Assembly (NCBI RefSeq): GCF_035784015.1
Contig: NZ_JALKOW010000001.1
Reading direction: 5' to 3' (one strand)
Source of the DNA: Comamonas sp009360615
GTDB lineage: Bacteria > Pseudomonadota > Gammaproteobacteria > Burkholderiales > Burkholderiaceae_C
DNA: 64,000 nt
Below the pieces are notes generated by a model. It searched no databases, was not told the origin of the DNA, and saw nothing but the letters and a program-made list of their open reading frames with translations. Made by a program: the position numbers and the translations under genes. Below, in pieces: positions 33,646-42,017 of the stretch (position 1 is the stretch's first letter; the number at the start of each line of letters is the position of its first letter).

Positions 33646-35907
33646 TCAGTACGTGAATTTGAGCGAAGCCACGGCAGAGCGGCCTGCGCCCAGGTTGGCG
33701 TAGTGGGGAGAACGCACACCGGTGTAGTAAGCCTTGTTGCCCAGGTTGTAGACATTCAGCTGGAAGCTCAGGTTCTTGTCGATCTGGTAGGCCATCATCG
33801 CGTCATAGCGGGCATAGCCGGAAGCGCCCTTGGTCACGATGCCGCCATCCACGGTGGACACCGCATAAGCTGCATTGACGCTGCTTTGTGCATAGATGCC
33901 CAGACCCAGGGTCAGCTTGGGCATGGGCTTGTAGCTGGTCCACAGGCTGAAGCTGTGCTTGGGCGTGTTGACGAAGGGACGACCGTTGGCCACGCTGCCG
34001 ATGCCCATGTTCTTCTGCTCGCTATCCATGTAGGTATAGCCGCCGAATACGCTCAGGTTGGACAGGATCTGGCCGGTAAAGCCCAGTTCAAGACCATTGA
34101 CTTCCTTGTTGCCGCCCATGTACGTGCCGGTCGCATCGGTGATGCGGACATTGGTCACTTCGTTGCGGAAGATGGCAGCCGTCAGGCCCAGCTTCTTGTC
34201 CAGCAGGTCCCATTTGGTGCCCAGCTCGATGGACTTGGTCTTCTCCGGCTTGAGATCGGCCAGGGCGGCCGTGGTGGTGGTCAGGTCTTCGCTGCCATTG
34301 CCCAGGGTCGAGCCACCGGGGCGCGAAGAGGTGCCGATATTGGCGTAGATGCTGCCATTGGCGGCGGGCTTGTAGACCAGTCCCAACTGGTAGTTGAACA
34401 GCGTGTCGCTGCGGCTCAGGTCATACGCCGGGTAGGCGCTGGTGCCGCGGCCACCGGCAGGGCCGGAGGCGTTGAGTTTGTAGTGGTCCACGCGCAGGCC
34501 GGCGTTCACCAGCCATTGCTCGTTGAGCTTCAGCGTATCAAAGCCGTAGACGGCAATGGTGTCGATCTTGTTGATCGTGGACTGTGCGGGCAGAGCCCAG
34601 GCGTAGTTCCATGCTGCATCGGCACCGCTGGGGTTGCTCAGCGTCGTGCACCAGGGATCGACGACCGAGGTGCAGCTGGTGGCGGTGTTCTGGATGGCAG
34701 CGGAGCGCACATCGGCCTTTTCCTTGGACAGCTCCAGGCCGAAGGCATAGCTGTGGCCGATGGAGCCGGTCTGTTCCTTGCCGGTAAATTCGGTCACGTT
34801 CTGCAGCGTGGTCGTCTCGGACAGGCGGGCATTGCCGCGGCGCCAGACGTAGCCGTTGATCACATTGCCCTTGGAGTCGTCGGGCTGGGTCCAGATATAG
34901 TCCTGCTTGGTCCTGCTGTAGCGCAGGCTGTTGCGGATCTTGTTGGTGTCGGTGAACTTGTGCGTGACCGAAGCGGTGAACAGGTCGCTCTTTTCCTTCT
35001 CGTAGTCGCGGTTGTTCAGACCGTACCAGTTGTCGCGGCTGTTGCCGTAAGTGGGACGAACGGTGCTGCCGCCGCGCAGGCCCGCCATGGCGGTGTTGCT
35101 GTACAGATAGGGCACGCCGCCGTCCGGCGTGTTGTTGGTCTGCAGATGCTGCCAGGACAAGGTCACTTCGGTGGGCGTGCCCATGCCGAAGGTCACGGTG
35201 GGGGCAATGCCCCAGCGCTTGTTGTCCGGCCCGTTGCGACCGGGAACATCGGCGCTGTGGCCCATGGCGTTCAGGCGGAAGGCCGTGGTGTCGTTGATCT
35301 TGCGGTTGATGTCCAGGGTGCCGCGCAGGTAGTTGTCGGTGCCCAGACCCACGTCGCCGGAGATGAAGTTCTCGTTCCTGGCCTTCTTGGTGGTGATATT
35401 GATGGAGCCGCCGGCGCCGCCGCGACCGGCGTAGGCCGAGTCCGCACCCTTGATGACTTCCACGGCTTCGACGTTGAACACTTCGCGGGTGCCTGCGGCG
35501 ATGTCGCGCAGGCCGTCCACAAAGGTGCTGGACTGGGCGTCCATGCCGCGGATGAAGGGCTGGTCGCCGCTGGGGTTGCCGCCTTCGCCGTTGCCGAAGG
35601 TGATGCCGGGGGTGGAGCGCAGGGCATCCTGCAGGCTGGTGGCACCGGTCTGCTTGATGATCTCTTCATTGATGACCTGAACGGTCTTGGGCGTGTCCAG
35701 CAGGGGAGCGGTGAACTTGCCCTGGGGGCTGGCTTCGGTCTTGAAGCTGGCGTCGGCTGCGGCTTCCACATTCACGGTGGACAGGGTGGTTTCCTGCTGA
35801 GCCATCGCGCTGGCGCCCATCAGGCACAGGCCTGCGGCAATCACGATTTGCTTGAGCTCGCAGCGCAAGCCGTTGGAGTCGGTCGGGGTCAGATGGTTGT
35901 TGGACAT
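33646..35907 (-). CDS. TonB-dependent siderophore receptor (Fiu/PiuA-like, catecholate type)
   Basis: A 753-residue outer-membrane receptor. The signal peptide ends ASAMAQQ. The TonB box region ETTLSTVNVEAAA follows, then the plug (LLDTPKTVQVINEEIIKQTG, FIRGMDAQSSTFVDGLRDIA, EVIKGADSAYAGRGGAGGSI) and a 22-strand barrel ending in SAVASLKFTY with the terminal aromatic residue. Plug motifs and the adjacent PiuC and PepSY-type genes point to Fiu/CirA/PiuA-type uptake of catecholate iron complexes. The frame is open 71 codons upstream, but MSNNHLTPT at 35907 starts the signal and has a Fur box behind it. Confidence 0.93.
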   Translation of the reverse strand: MSNNHLTPTDSNGLRCELKQIVIAAGLCLMGASAMAQQETTLSTVNVEAAADASFKTEASPQGKFTAPLLDTPKTVQVINEEIIKQTGATSLQDALRSTPGITFGNGEGGNPSGDQPFIRGMDAQSSTFVDGLRDIAAGTREVFNVEAVEVIKGADSAYAGRGGAGGSINITTKKARNENFISGDVGLGTDNYLRGTLDINRKINDTTAFRLNAMGHSADVPGRNGPDNKRWGIAPTVTFGMGTPTEVTLSWQHLQTNNTPDGGVPYLYSNTAMAGLRGGSTVRPTYGNSRDNWYGLNNRDYEKEKSDLFTASVTHKFTDTNKIRNSLRYSRTKQDYIWTQPDDSKGNVINGYVWRRGNARLSETTTLQNVTEFTGKEQTGSIGHSYAFGLELSKEKADVRSAAIQNTATSCTSVVDPWCTTLSNPSGADAAWNYAWALPAQSTINKIDTIAVYGFDTLKLNEQWLVNAGLRVDHYKLNASGPAGGRGTSAYPAYDLSRSDTLFNYQLGLVYKPAANGSIYANIGTSSRPGGSTLGNGSEDLTTTTAALADLKPEKTKSIELGTKWDLLDKKLGLTAAIFRNEVTNVRITDATGTYMGGNKEVNGLELGFTGQILSNLSVFGGYTYMDSEQKNMGIGSVANGRPFVNTPKHSFSLWTSYKPMPKLTLGLGIYAQSSVNAAYAVSTVDGGIVTKGASGYARYDAMMAYQIDKNLSFQLNVYNLGNKAYYTGVRSPHYANLGAGRSAVASLKFTY

Positions 35908-35954
35908 GCTTTTGATGAAGAGTCGATTTTTTGAAAAGCGTGCGGATTCTAGGT

Positions 35955-35973
35955 GATATTGATAATAATTCTC
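35955..35973. promoter_or_regulatory. Fur box in the divergent receptor/PepSY region
   Basis: GATATTGATAATAATTCTC is a close match to the 19-base Fur consensus, 48 bases before the receptor ATG. It may also serve the divergent PepSY operon that starts at 36237. Confidence 0.75.
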
Positions 35974-36236
35974 GATACCATTCAATAATGGAGGAGGATG
36001 CCCGGCGATTTGTTGCACCAAGGCAACAGAATGGAGGAGCCGTTGAGCCGCACATGCTTGGGAGCCTCGTGCTCGGGCGCTTTGTTTACGCCAGGTAAAG
36101 TGAATAAAAGTGAGATGCATTTAGAATTTTGCGCAACTAGAATGCCGCCTTGCCGTGTACCCGAGGCCGGGCCTTGTGGCGCGATGTCGCGCGGGCCGGT
36201 TTGGTCCGGCGGCAATGCAATCCCAGAAAGTTCTGA

Positions 36237-36887
36237 ATGACCGCGGCTTCCTCCAACGCCCCGCTGCGGGCGTATTGGCTCAAAAAACTACATGAGTGGC
36301 ACTGGATCAGCTCCGCCATCTGTCTGATCGGCATGCTGCTGTTTGCCGTGACGGGATTCACCCTGAATCACGCCGGCCAGATCGAGTCCAAGCCCCGGGT
36401 CGAATCGCGTGAAGCACAACTGCCCCCGGACCTGCTCGAAAGGCTGCAGCAAGCCCAGAAGCAGGGTGTGCAGGCCGCGGGCAGGGATGCGGTGGGTTTG
36501 CCTGCCGATGTGGAGGGTTGGCTGGCTCGTGAGATCAAGGTCATTGCCAAGGGCTTTGCCGTGGAATGGAGCGAGGACGAGGCCTATGTGCCCATGCCGC
36601 GCCCGGGCGGCGATGCCTGGCTGCGCGTGGACCTGAAGGAAGGCTCGGTGGAGTACGAGAAGACCGACCGTGGCTGGATCTCCTACCTCAACGACTTGCA
36701 CAAGGGACGTCATGCCGGCGCCGCCTGGAGCCTGTTCATCGATGTCTTTGCGATCGGTTGCCTGGTGTTCTGCATCACGGGCCTGCTGATCCTGAAGATG
36801 CATGCGCAGCGTCGGCCCATGACCTGGCCCATGGTGGGGCTGGGGCTGGTGCTGCCGACCCTGCTGGTTTTGCTGCTCGTGCACTGA
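36237..36887 (+). CDS. PepSY-associated transmembrane protein
   Basis: A 216-residue inner-membrane protein. It has an N-terminal helix (SSAICLIGMLLFAVTGFTLN) ending in the conserved Asn-His, a periplasmic PepSY-like domain, a Leu-His-Lys-Gly-Arg-His motif (LNDLHKGRHAG), and C-terminal helices (SLFIDVFAIGCLVFCITGLL and VLPTLLVLLLVH). Histidines on the membrane helices could bind heme, as in related PepSY reductases. It is the first gene of the divergent flavin/iron operon and probably the transmembrane electron conduit. Confidence 0.88.
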   Translation: MTAASSNAPLRAYWLKKLHEWHWISSAICLIGMLLFAVTGFTLNHAGQIESKPRVESREAQLPPDLLERLQQAQKQGVQAAGRDAVGLPADVEGWLAREIKVIAKGFAVEWSEDEAYVPMPRPGGDAWLRVDLKEGSVEYEKTDRGWISYLNDLHKGRHAGAAWSLFIDVFAIGCLVFCITGLLILKMHAQRRPMTWPMVGLGLVLPTLLVLLLVH

Positions 36888-36915
36888 ACCCCGGAATTTT
36901 GTGAAGGAAAAGAAA

Positions 36916-37437
36916 ATGTCGAAGCGGATTTTCAAGACCTCGGTGGCATTGAGCGCCGTGGTGGGCCTGCCGGCCATCGCAGGCGGTATGAACGTGGCGG
37001 TGACCGTGCCCCAGTTGCAGGTCGCCGAGTACCACAAGCCCTATGTTGCCGTGTGGCTGGAAAAGGCCGATGGCGGCGTGGCGGCCAATCTGTCCGTATG
37101 GTATGACGTGAAGATGCGCAATGCCGAGGGCACCAAGTGGCTCAAGGACATGCGCCAGTGGTGGCGTCGCACTGGCCGCGAGCTGAGTTTTCCCATTGAC
37201 GGCGTGACCCAGCCGACCAAGCCCGTGGGCAGCCATGCGCTGTCCTTTGCCGAAGGCAAGAACCCGCTGCCCCAGCTGGCTCCCGGTCAATACAAGCTGA
37301 TGGTGGAAGCTGCCCGCGAAGTCGGTGGCCGCGAGCTGGTCTCCATTCCCTTCGAGTGGCCGGTCAGGCAGTCCACCAGCCTGAGCGCCCAGGGCAGCAC
37401 CGAGCTGGGGGCGATCAAGCTGGAATTGAAGCCTTGA
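36916..37437 (+). CDS. DUF2271-family periplasmic protein
   Basis: A 173-residue exported protein with a signal ending near PAIAGG. DUF2271 features are VTVPQLQVAEYHKPYVAVWL and WWRRTGRELSFPIDGVTQPT. DUF2271 proteins occur with ApbE and PepSY genes and have been proposed as carriers of covalently bound FMN. The usual T-G-A-T acceptor motif reads DGVTQPT here (residues 95-101), keeping the Asp and both threonines but not Gly-Ala. It starts 28 bases after the PepSY stop with AAGGAAAAG upstream. Confidence 0.85.
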   Translation: MSKRIFKTSVALSAVVGLPAIAGGMNVAVTVPQLQVAEYHKPYVAVWLEKADGGVAANLSVWYDVKMRNAEGTKWLKDMRQWWRRTGRELSFPIDGVTQPTKPVGSHALSFAEGKNPLPQLAPGQYKLMVEAAREVGGRELVSIPFEWPVRQSTSLSAQGSTELGAIKLELKP

Positions 37438-37550
37438 TCACCCCCCGAGGCGCTTTGCGCCTTTCCCCTCTCTGCTTCGCGGAGCGGGACGACACCGGCG
37501 CGGCAGGGCGGCCCTTGCGCGGTGTCTCTGAGTGGGGCTTGCCCGTGCTG
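37438..37550. repeat. Dispersed comamonad-type intergenic repeat, copy C
   Basis: It lies between the DUF2271 and DUF4198 genes: CACCCCCCGAGGCGCTTTGC, CGCCTTTCCCC, the CTCTCTGCTTCGCGGAG arm, GGGACGACACCGGCGCGGCA and GGGCGGCCCTTGCGCGGTGT. It aligns with copies at 5512 and 9941. Confidence 0.6.
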
Positions 37551-37597
37551 GCGCCCTTCACTCCACTGACTTGTGATTCTGTTTTCCAAGGACCGAT

Positions 37598-38398
37598 ATG
37601 AAGTTCCAAACTCGTGCCATCGTCGCTGCAACTCTGGCTCTGGCTGCCCTGGGCGCCCAGGCGCATGATCTGTGGTTCAAGCCTTCCAGCACCGTGCTGT
37701 CCAAGTCTGACTGGGTCACGGTGGATGCCGCCGTGTCCAACGACGTGTTCTTCTTCAACCACCGTCCGCTGGGTCTGGAGGCCGTCAAGGTGATCGCGCC
37801 CGATGGCTCTGCGGTGGACATGAAGAATGTCGCCAAGGGCGAGTTGCGCAGCAGCTTCGACTTCAAGCCCGAGAAGACCGGCACCTACCGCGTCACCATG
37901 CTGATGACCGGCGTGATGGGCGGCTACAAGGATGCCAACGGCCAGCCCAAGCGCCTGCGTGGCTCGGTGGAAGAAGTGCTCAGGCAGATTCCGGCCGATG
38001 CCAAGGACGTGCATGTGACCGAGAACCTGCGCCGCATGGAGACCTTTGTTTCCCTGGGCAAGCCATCTGCGCTGGCGCTGACCGGCAAGGGCCTGGAGCT
38101 CAAGCCTGTGACTCACCCCAATGATCTGGTGGCCAGCGAAGAGGCGATTTTCGAATTCCATCTGGACGGCAAGCCCGCTGCGGATCTGGAGCTGGAGCTG
38201 GTGGCCGACGGCATTCGCTACCGCGACGGTGTGGACGCCATGAAGCTCAAGACCGATGCCAATGGCCAGGTCAAGATCAGGTTCCCCCGCGCCGGGTTGT
38301 TCTGGCTGAACGCCGATGCCACGGACAAGAAGACCAGCGTCGCCAAGGCCACGGAGCGCCGCCTGGGCTATATCGCGACCCTGGAAGTTCTGCCTTAA
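37598..38398 (+). CDS. DUF4198-family periplasmic protein
   Basis: A 266-residue exported protein with signal MKFQTRAIVAATLALAALGA and cleavage at AQA-HDLW; the mature N-terminus begins with a histidine, as in many DUF4198 (NikM/CbiK-like) proteins, and could bind a metal. It contains two beta-sandwich-like halves (KVIAPDGSAVDMKNV; PRAGLFWLNADAT). It is co-encoded with PepSY, DUF2271 and ApbE genes in many iron-acquisition loci. Likely accessory to uptake or reduction of iron complexes. Confidence 0.88.
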   Translation: MKFQTRAIVAATLALAALGAQAHDLWFKPSSTVLSKSDWVTVDAAVSNDVFFFNHRPLGLEAVKVIAPDGSAVDMKNVAKGELRSSFDFKPEKTGTYRVTMLMTGVMGGYKDANGQPKRLRGSVEEVLRQIPADAKDVHVTENLRRMETFVSLGKPSALALTGKGLELKPVTHPNDLVASEEAIFEFHLDGKPAADLELELVADGIRYRDGVDAMKLKTDANGQVKIRFPRAGLFWLNADATDKKTSVAKATERRLGYIATLEVLP

Positions 38399-38476
38399 GC
38401 GCTGTCGCTTGATGGAATGAGTACGCGCCCGATCCGGGCGCGTCGTTGTTTTCACTGCTGTTGTGCCCTTTTCCGC

Positions 38477-39601
38477 ATGCCCATGACCACCTCTGTCCGC
38501 GTACGCTTCGATGCCAGTCTCCGGCAACTGCCCTCACCTGAAGGGCGGAGCCAGACGCATGAGCGGACGCCGGCGCCGGACTTTGGCGTTCAGCGCTGGA
38601 GGCCGGCAAGCCTGCAGCACCAGCAGGATGGGCGCATTCATCGCCTGTCCGGCCAGACCATGGGCACGCATTGGTCACTGAGACTGGTCAACCCGGATTA
38701 CCGGCCCATGGAGCCGGTGCAGGCACTGTTGCAGCAGGTCTTCGAGGATGTGATCGCCCAGATGAGCAACTGGGAGACCGATTCGCTGATCACCCGGTTC
38801 AATCGTTCAAGACCCGGTGAAATGCATGTGATGCCGGCGGAGTTTGCGCAGGTTCTGGAAGCGGCCTTGCATTGGGCCCGGTTGTCTGGCGCAGCCATGG
38901 ATCCCTGCATGGGGGCGTTGGTCTCGCTATGGGGGTTCGGCCCGCGTCAGAACCCCTTGCAGCCGCATCACGGGCAAACTCCGCCCGCTGATGAGATCCA
39001 GCGCGTGCTGCAGACCAGCGGCTGTCGCCATCTGCGCTGGAATGCGAAGACCCGGCGCTTGCAGCAGAGCGGCGGTCTGGAGCTGGATTTTTGCGGTATT
39101 GCCAAAGGTTTTGCCGTGGACTGGGCGGTACAGAAGCTGCAGGCGACGGGCTGGGCTGCGGGCCTGTTCGAAATCGGCGGCGAGCTGCGCAGCTGGGGGC
39201 AGAGGCCCGATGGCCGGCCCTGGCAGGTGCAACTGGGCACCGGCGGCTCCACCGAGGCTGAGCCCCTGGTGGTGGCCTGCCGCGAGGGCGCTTTTGCCAC
39301 CTCGGGCGACTTCTGGCACCAGTTCACGCAGGCCGGCAGGCGCTATTCGCACACGCTGGATCCGCGCACCGGCTGGCCGGTGGCGCATGATCTGGCCAGC
39401 GTCACGGTGTTTCATGAGGAGTGCATGCATGCCGATGCCCTGGCCACCGTGCTCACGGTGCTGGGGCCGCAGCAAGGCATGGACTTTGCCCGTCAGCACG
39501 GGATTGCAGCCGTGCTGACATCGCATCTTGCATCCGATGGCCATGAGACCCGCAGGCAGGTGATCAAGACACCCGTCTGGATCAACCAATTCGAGGCATG
39601 A
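38477..39601 (+). CDS. FAD:protein FMN transferase (ApbE family)
   Basis: A 374-residue ApbE-family enzyme that attaches FMN to Thr/Ser of extracytoplasmic redox proteins. Motifs are GQTMGTHWSL, MSNWETDSLITRFNRS, LDFCGIAKGFAVDWAV, GLFEIGGELRSWG, the SHTLDPRTGWPV block and MHADALATVLTVLG with the Mg-binding Asp. No clear signal peptide is visible, so export or membrane association is uncertain. The start is also uncertain: GTG/ATG codons lie at 38417 and 38483. It overlaps the next gene by 4 bases. Confidence 0.9.
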   Translation: MPMTTSVRVRFDASLRQLPSPEGRSQTHERTPAPDFGVQRWRPASLQHQQDGRIHRLSGQTMGTHWSLRLVNPDYRPMEPVQALLQQVFEDVIAQMSNWETDSLITRFNRSRPGEMHVMPAEFAQVLEAALHWARLSGAAMDPCMGALVSLWGFGPRQNPLQPHHGQTPPADEIQRVLQTSGCRHLRWNAKTRRLQQSGGLELDFCGIAKGFAVDWAVQKLQATGWAAGLFEIGGELRSWGQRPDGRPWQVQLGTGGSTEAEPLVVACREGAFATSGDFWHQFTQAGRRYSHTLDPRTGWPVAHDLASVTVFHEECMHADALATVLTVLGPQQGMDFARQHGIAAVLTSHLASDGHETRRQVIKTPVWINQFEA

Positions 39602-41001
39602 CAGTGGAATGGATTTTGACGCCCGAGCGCATCTATGGCGCCATGGGCCTGGTCGCGGCTTACGCCGGCATGTGCTGGGGCATCGGCTCCAGGGTACGCC
39701 GGCAGCGCCTGACCGACGAAGCCCAGAGCCAGGTATCTCGGGGCGATGCCCGGGCGCCTGCCGTACTGGTCGCCTATGCCAGCCAGACGGGGCAGGCCGA
39801 GGCGCTGGCCCGTGCCACGGCCAAGATGCTGGTCGATGGCGGGCTTCAGGTTCGCCTGCTGCCCGTGGAGAAGCTGACGGCCGAGTTGCTGCAGGAACAT
39901 GCACATAGCCTGTGGATGCTGTCCACCACGGGTGAGGGCGATGCGCCTGATCATGCGCTGGGCTTTGTGCGGCAACTCAAGGCTGCGCAGCCTGTGCTGA
40001 CCCGGCACCAAAGCCTGGTGCTGGCGCTGGGGGATCGCGAGTATCAGGAGTTCTGTGCTTTTGGTGTGCAGGTGCACGAATGGCTGCAGGCCTGCGGCGC
40101 ACGCAGCGATCTGATCTGCGTGGACAACATGGACGGGCCCAGCTTGCAGAGCTGGCGGGCCCAGGTCGGGCAGATGCGTCAGGGCCTGCTGGGCGAGTGC
40201 GCCCCGGATCAGGAGCTGGATGCGGACTGGCTGCAGGCACCGGTCAGCATTCCTTTTGTGCTTCGTCGGCGGCGTCTGCTCAATCCGGGCAGCCAGGGCG
40301 GAGCGCTGTATCTGCTGGAGTGGACACCACAGTCCGGGGAGCTGCCGCAGTGGGAGTCGGGCGATCTGGTGTCTCTGTGCGTGCCTGCCGACCCGGAGCG
40401 CCCACGTGATTACTCGATCGCCTCGGTCACCGCCGACGGCAGTCTGCAGTTGCTGGTGCGCCAGAGCACGCGTGCCGACGGCTCGCCGGGTCTGGCCTCG
40501 CAGTGGCTGTGCTGCGGCATGGCCGAGGGCGATGTCTTGCCGCTGACGCTGCGCGAGCACCGTGGCTTCAGGCTCGGCGACAACGCCGGGCGGCCGCTGA
40601 TCCTGATCGGCAACGGCTCGGGTCTGGCGGGCCTGCTCAGCCATATCAGGGCGCGTGTCCAGCACGACTGCAATGATCAATGGCTGTTGTTCGGGGAACG
40701 CAGCCCTCGGCATGACGCCGTCTTCGGCGACCAGTTGGCGGCCTGGGTGGAGCAGGGGCGTCTGGCGCGTCTGGATCAGGCCTGGTCGCGCAACGGCAAG
40801 GACTCTCGCTATGTGCAGGATCTGCTGCGCAGCCATGCAGAGGAAGTGCGGCAATGGGTGGCGCGTGGTGCGGCCATCTATGTCAGCGGCAGCCTCCATG
40901 GCATGGGGCAAGGCGTGCATCTGACGCTGCAGGCCGTTCTGGGCGAGGCCAAGGTGGCGGAGTTGCTGGGCTCGGGTCGCTACCGGCGCGATGTGTACTG
41001 A
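39598..41001 (+). CDS. Flavodoxin/FNR-type NADPH flavoprotein reductase
   Basis: A 467-residue protein with one N-terminal membrane helix (IYGAMGLVAAYAGMCWGIGS). A flavodoxin domain follows (LVAYASQTGQAEALARATAK, LSTTGEGDAPDHA, LALGDREYQEFC), then a FAD/NADPH domain as in sulfite reductase flavoprotein (RDYSIASV, LILIGNGSGLAGL, VQDLLRSHAEEVRQWV). It has the CysJ layout, but it is membrane-anchored and sits with ApbE and PepSY genes. It most likely feeds NADPH electrons to the PepSY protein. It overlaps apbE (ATGACA). Confidence 0.9.
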   Translation: MTVEWILTPERIYGAMGLVAAYAGMCWGIGSRVRRQRLTDEAQSQVSRGDARAPAVLVAYASQTGQAEALARATAKMLVDGGLQVRLLPVEKLTAELLQEHAHSLWMLSTTGEGDAPDHALGFVRQLKAAQPVLTRHQSLVLALGDREYQEFCAFGVQVHEWLQACGARSDLICVDNMDGPSLQSWRAQVGQMRQGLLGECAPDQELDADWLQAPVSIPFVLRRRRLLNPGSQGGALYLLEWTPQSGELPQWESGDLVSLCVPADPERPRDYSIASVTADGSLQLLVRQSTRADGSPGLASQWLCCGMAEGDVLPLTLREHRGFRLGDNAGRPLILIGNGSGLAGLLSHIRARVQHDCNDQWLLFGERSPRHDAVFGDQLAAWVEQGRLARLDQAWSRNGKDSRYVQDLLRSHAEEVRQWVARGAAIYVSGSLHGMGQGVHLTLQAVLGEAKVAELLGSGRYRRDVY

Positions 41002-41104
41002 GCACGTCCAGGCAGGGGGTGGCAGCAAGCCCTGTCACCGTCTTGGAGCAGGTCGGCACCGCATCCTGTAGGTGCCGCACCGCTTGGACATCGGGCAGGA
41101 CGGA

Positions 41105-41500
41105 TCAGAGGGCGTCTTCACCCGATCGATGTGGCCGATCCTGGAGGGCCTGCCTGTGGTCTTCGGCGGACATGGCATGTGCCGCAGACAGCAGCTCTGC
41201 GGATCGTATGAGGTGCTGCCTTCCATCCGCATTGCACCTGCGATACCCGTGAAGGAGGCGGAGTTCATCGTCAGACAGAGCCTCTGCAGGGTGAACTGCC
41301 GGTGTGCGGTGTCCTGTCAGCACATACAACAGGTCCACTCCGTGTGCGCTCAGCGCGGTCATCTGAAATCCATCCGGCGCTGTCTTGCCGGATTCCCAGG
41401 AAAAAAGAGTTTGCTTCGTAGTGCCAGCAAGTGCAGCGAAGGCCGGCTGGCTCATGCCCAGCCGGTTTCTTTCTTCGCGCAACCGTTCCCCTAGGGTCAT
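41105..41500 (-). CDS. XRE-family phage-type repressor-like regulator
   Basis: A 131-residue helix-turn-helix protein: MTLGERLREERNRLGMSQPA, then FAALAGTTKQTLFSWESGKT, typical of lambda-repressor-like DNA binders, and a short C-terminal region with VDLLYVLTGHRT, common in Burkholderiales phage regulators. The frame is open 26 codons upstream, but that would include the operator palindromes, so ATG 41500 is preferred. It faces a Ner-like gene across a 105-base operator region, the layout of a phage immunity switch. Confidence 0.85.
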   Translation of the reverse strand: MTLGERLREERNRLGMSQPAFAALAGTTKQTLFSWESGKTAPDGFQMTALSAHGVDLLYVLTGHRTPAVHPAEALSDDELRLLHGYRRCNADGRQHLIRSAELLSAAHAMSAEDHRQALQDRPHRSGEDAL

Positions 41501-41524
41501 AAAAACTTGTCCAAGGTGTATTGC

Positions 41525-41591
41525 ATGGGAAAGAAATCTTTCCCATAATTCGCCAAAAGCACGACGACGTGCTTTCACCTAAATAATTAGG
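41525..41591. promoter_or_regulatory. Operator cluster: three consecutive palindromes between divergent phage-type regulators
   Basis: Palindrome 1 is ATGGGAAAG-AAAT-CTTTCCCAT (41525-41546). Palindrome 2 is AAAGCAC-GACGAC-GTGCTTT (41556-41575). Palindrome 3 is CCTAA-ATAA-TTAGG (41578-41591). TTCGCC/GGCGAA (41549 and 41590) brackets the last two. All arms are perfect. Confidence 0.75.
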
Positions 41592-41605
41592 CGAAAGGCT
41601 ACCAG

Positions 41606-41866
41606 ATGCATCCCGAGCAAATCAAAGCGGCGCTGCGCATGAAAGGCATTTCCCCCACGGCATTGGCGTCCGAAATGCGCGTGGCCAACAGCAGCGTGTC
41701 GCAAGTCATCAGTGGTCGTGCGGTATCGGCCCGCATTCGACAGCGCATTGCAGAAATCACAGGCATGCCCGTCGACAGGCTCTGGCCGTCTGTCAACGAG
41801 CGCCATGCACAGCACAGCACACGCCCAGAAGGCGCGGACGCGCGTATCGCAAGGAGGGCGCCATGA
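41606..41866 (+). CDS. Ner-like/SfsB-type winged-helix phage regulator
   Basis: An 86-residue protein: MHPEQIKAALRMKGISPTAL, then MRVANSSVSQVISGRAVSAR and RIAEITGMPVDRLWPS. This is the Mu Ner/Nlp family of small DNA-binding proteins that act as Cro-like antirepressors. GAAAGG lies 8 bases before the ATG. It is transcribed away from the XRE gene and towards two micro-ORFs. No integrase, transposase or structural gene is present, so it is a remnant or a captured switch. Confidence 0.85.
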   Translation: MHPEQIKAALRMKGISPTALASEMRVANSSVSQVISGRAVSARIRQRIAEITGMPVDRLWPSVNERHAQHSTRPEGADARIARRAP

Positions 41867-41922
41867 GTCGCATGGCGTGCCCCAATCACACAGCCCTGCG
41901 CGGCAGCAGAGGCGTTCAATGA
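41863..41922 (+). CDS. Candidate 19-residue micro-ORF after the Ner-like gene
   Basis: MSRMACPNHTALRGSRGVQ, preceded by a near-perfect AAGGAGG at 41851-41857. Its ATG overlaps the stop of the Ner-like gene (ATGA) and its stop overlaps the start of the next micro-ORF. Tight coupling supports translation; no function is recognised. Confidence 0.4.
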   Translation: MSRMACPNHTALRGSRGVQ

Positions 41923-42017
41923 GCTTTGGAATTGCAGCACTGATTTTCTTGGCCGGTCTCCTCTGCGGATGTCTCATGGGCATTGCCGGCGTCGTGACGG
42001 CTTTGGACGGTTACTGA
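41919..42017 (+). CDS. Candidate 32-residue membrane microprotein
   Basis: It begins MSFGIAALIFLAGLLCGCLM and ends VVTALDGY: one hydrophobic helix with a Cys-Gly-Cys in its centre. Its ATG overlaps the stop of the preceding micro-ORF (ATGA). Small hydrophobic proteins are common next to phage immunity genes, but none is recognised here. Confidence 0.45.
   Translation: MSFGIAALIFLAGLLCGCLMGIAGVVTALDGY

Noticed and set aside
33610..35934. 774-codon plus-strand open frame opposite the siderophore receptor
   Set aside because: Gly/Val/Ala-rich antisense shadow of the receptor gene; no start signals or domains.
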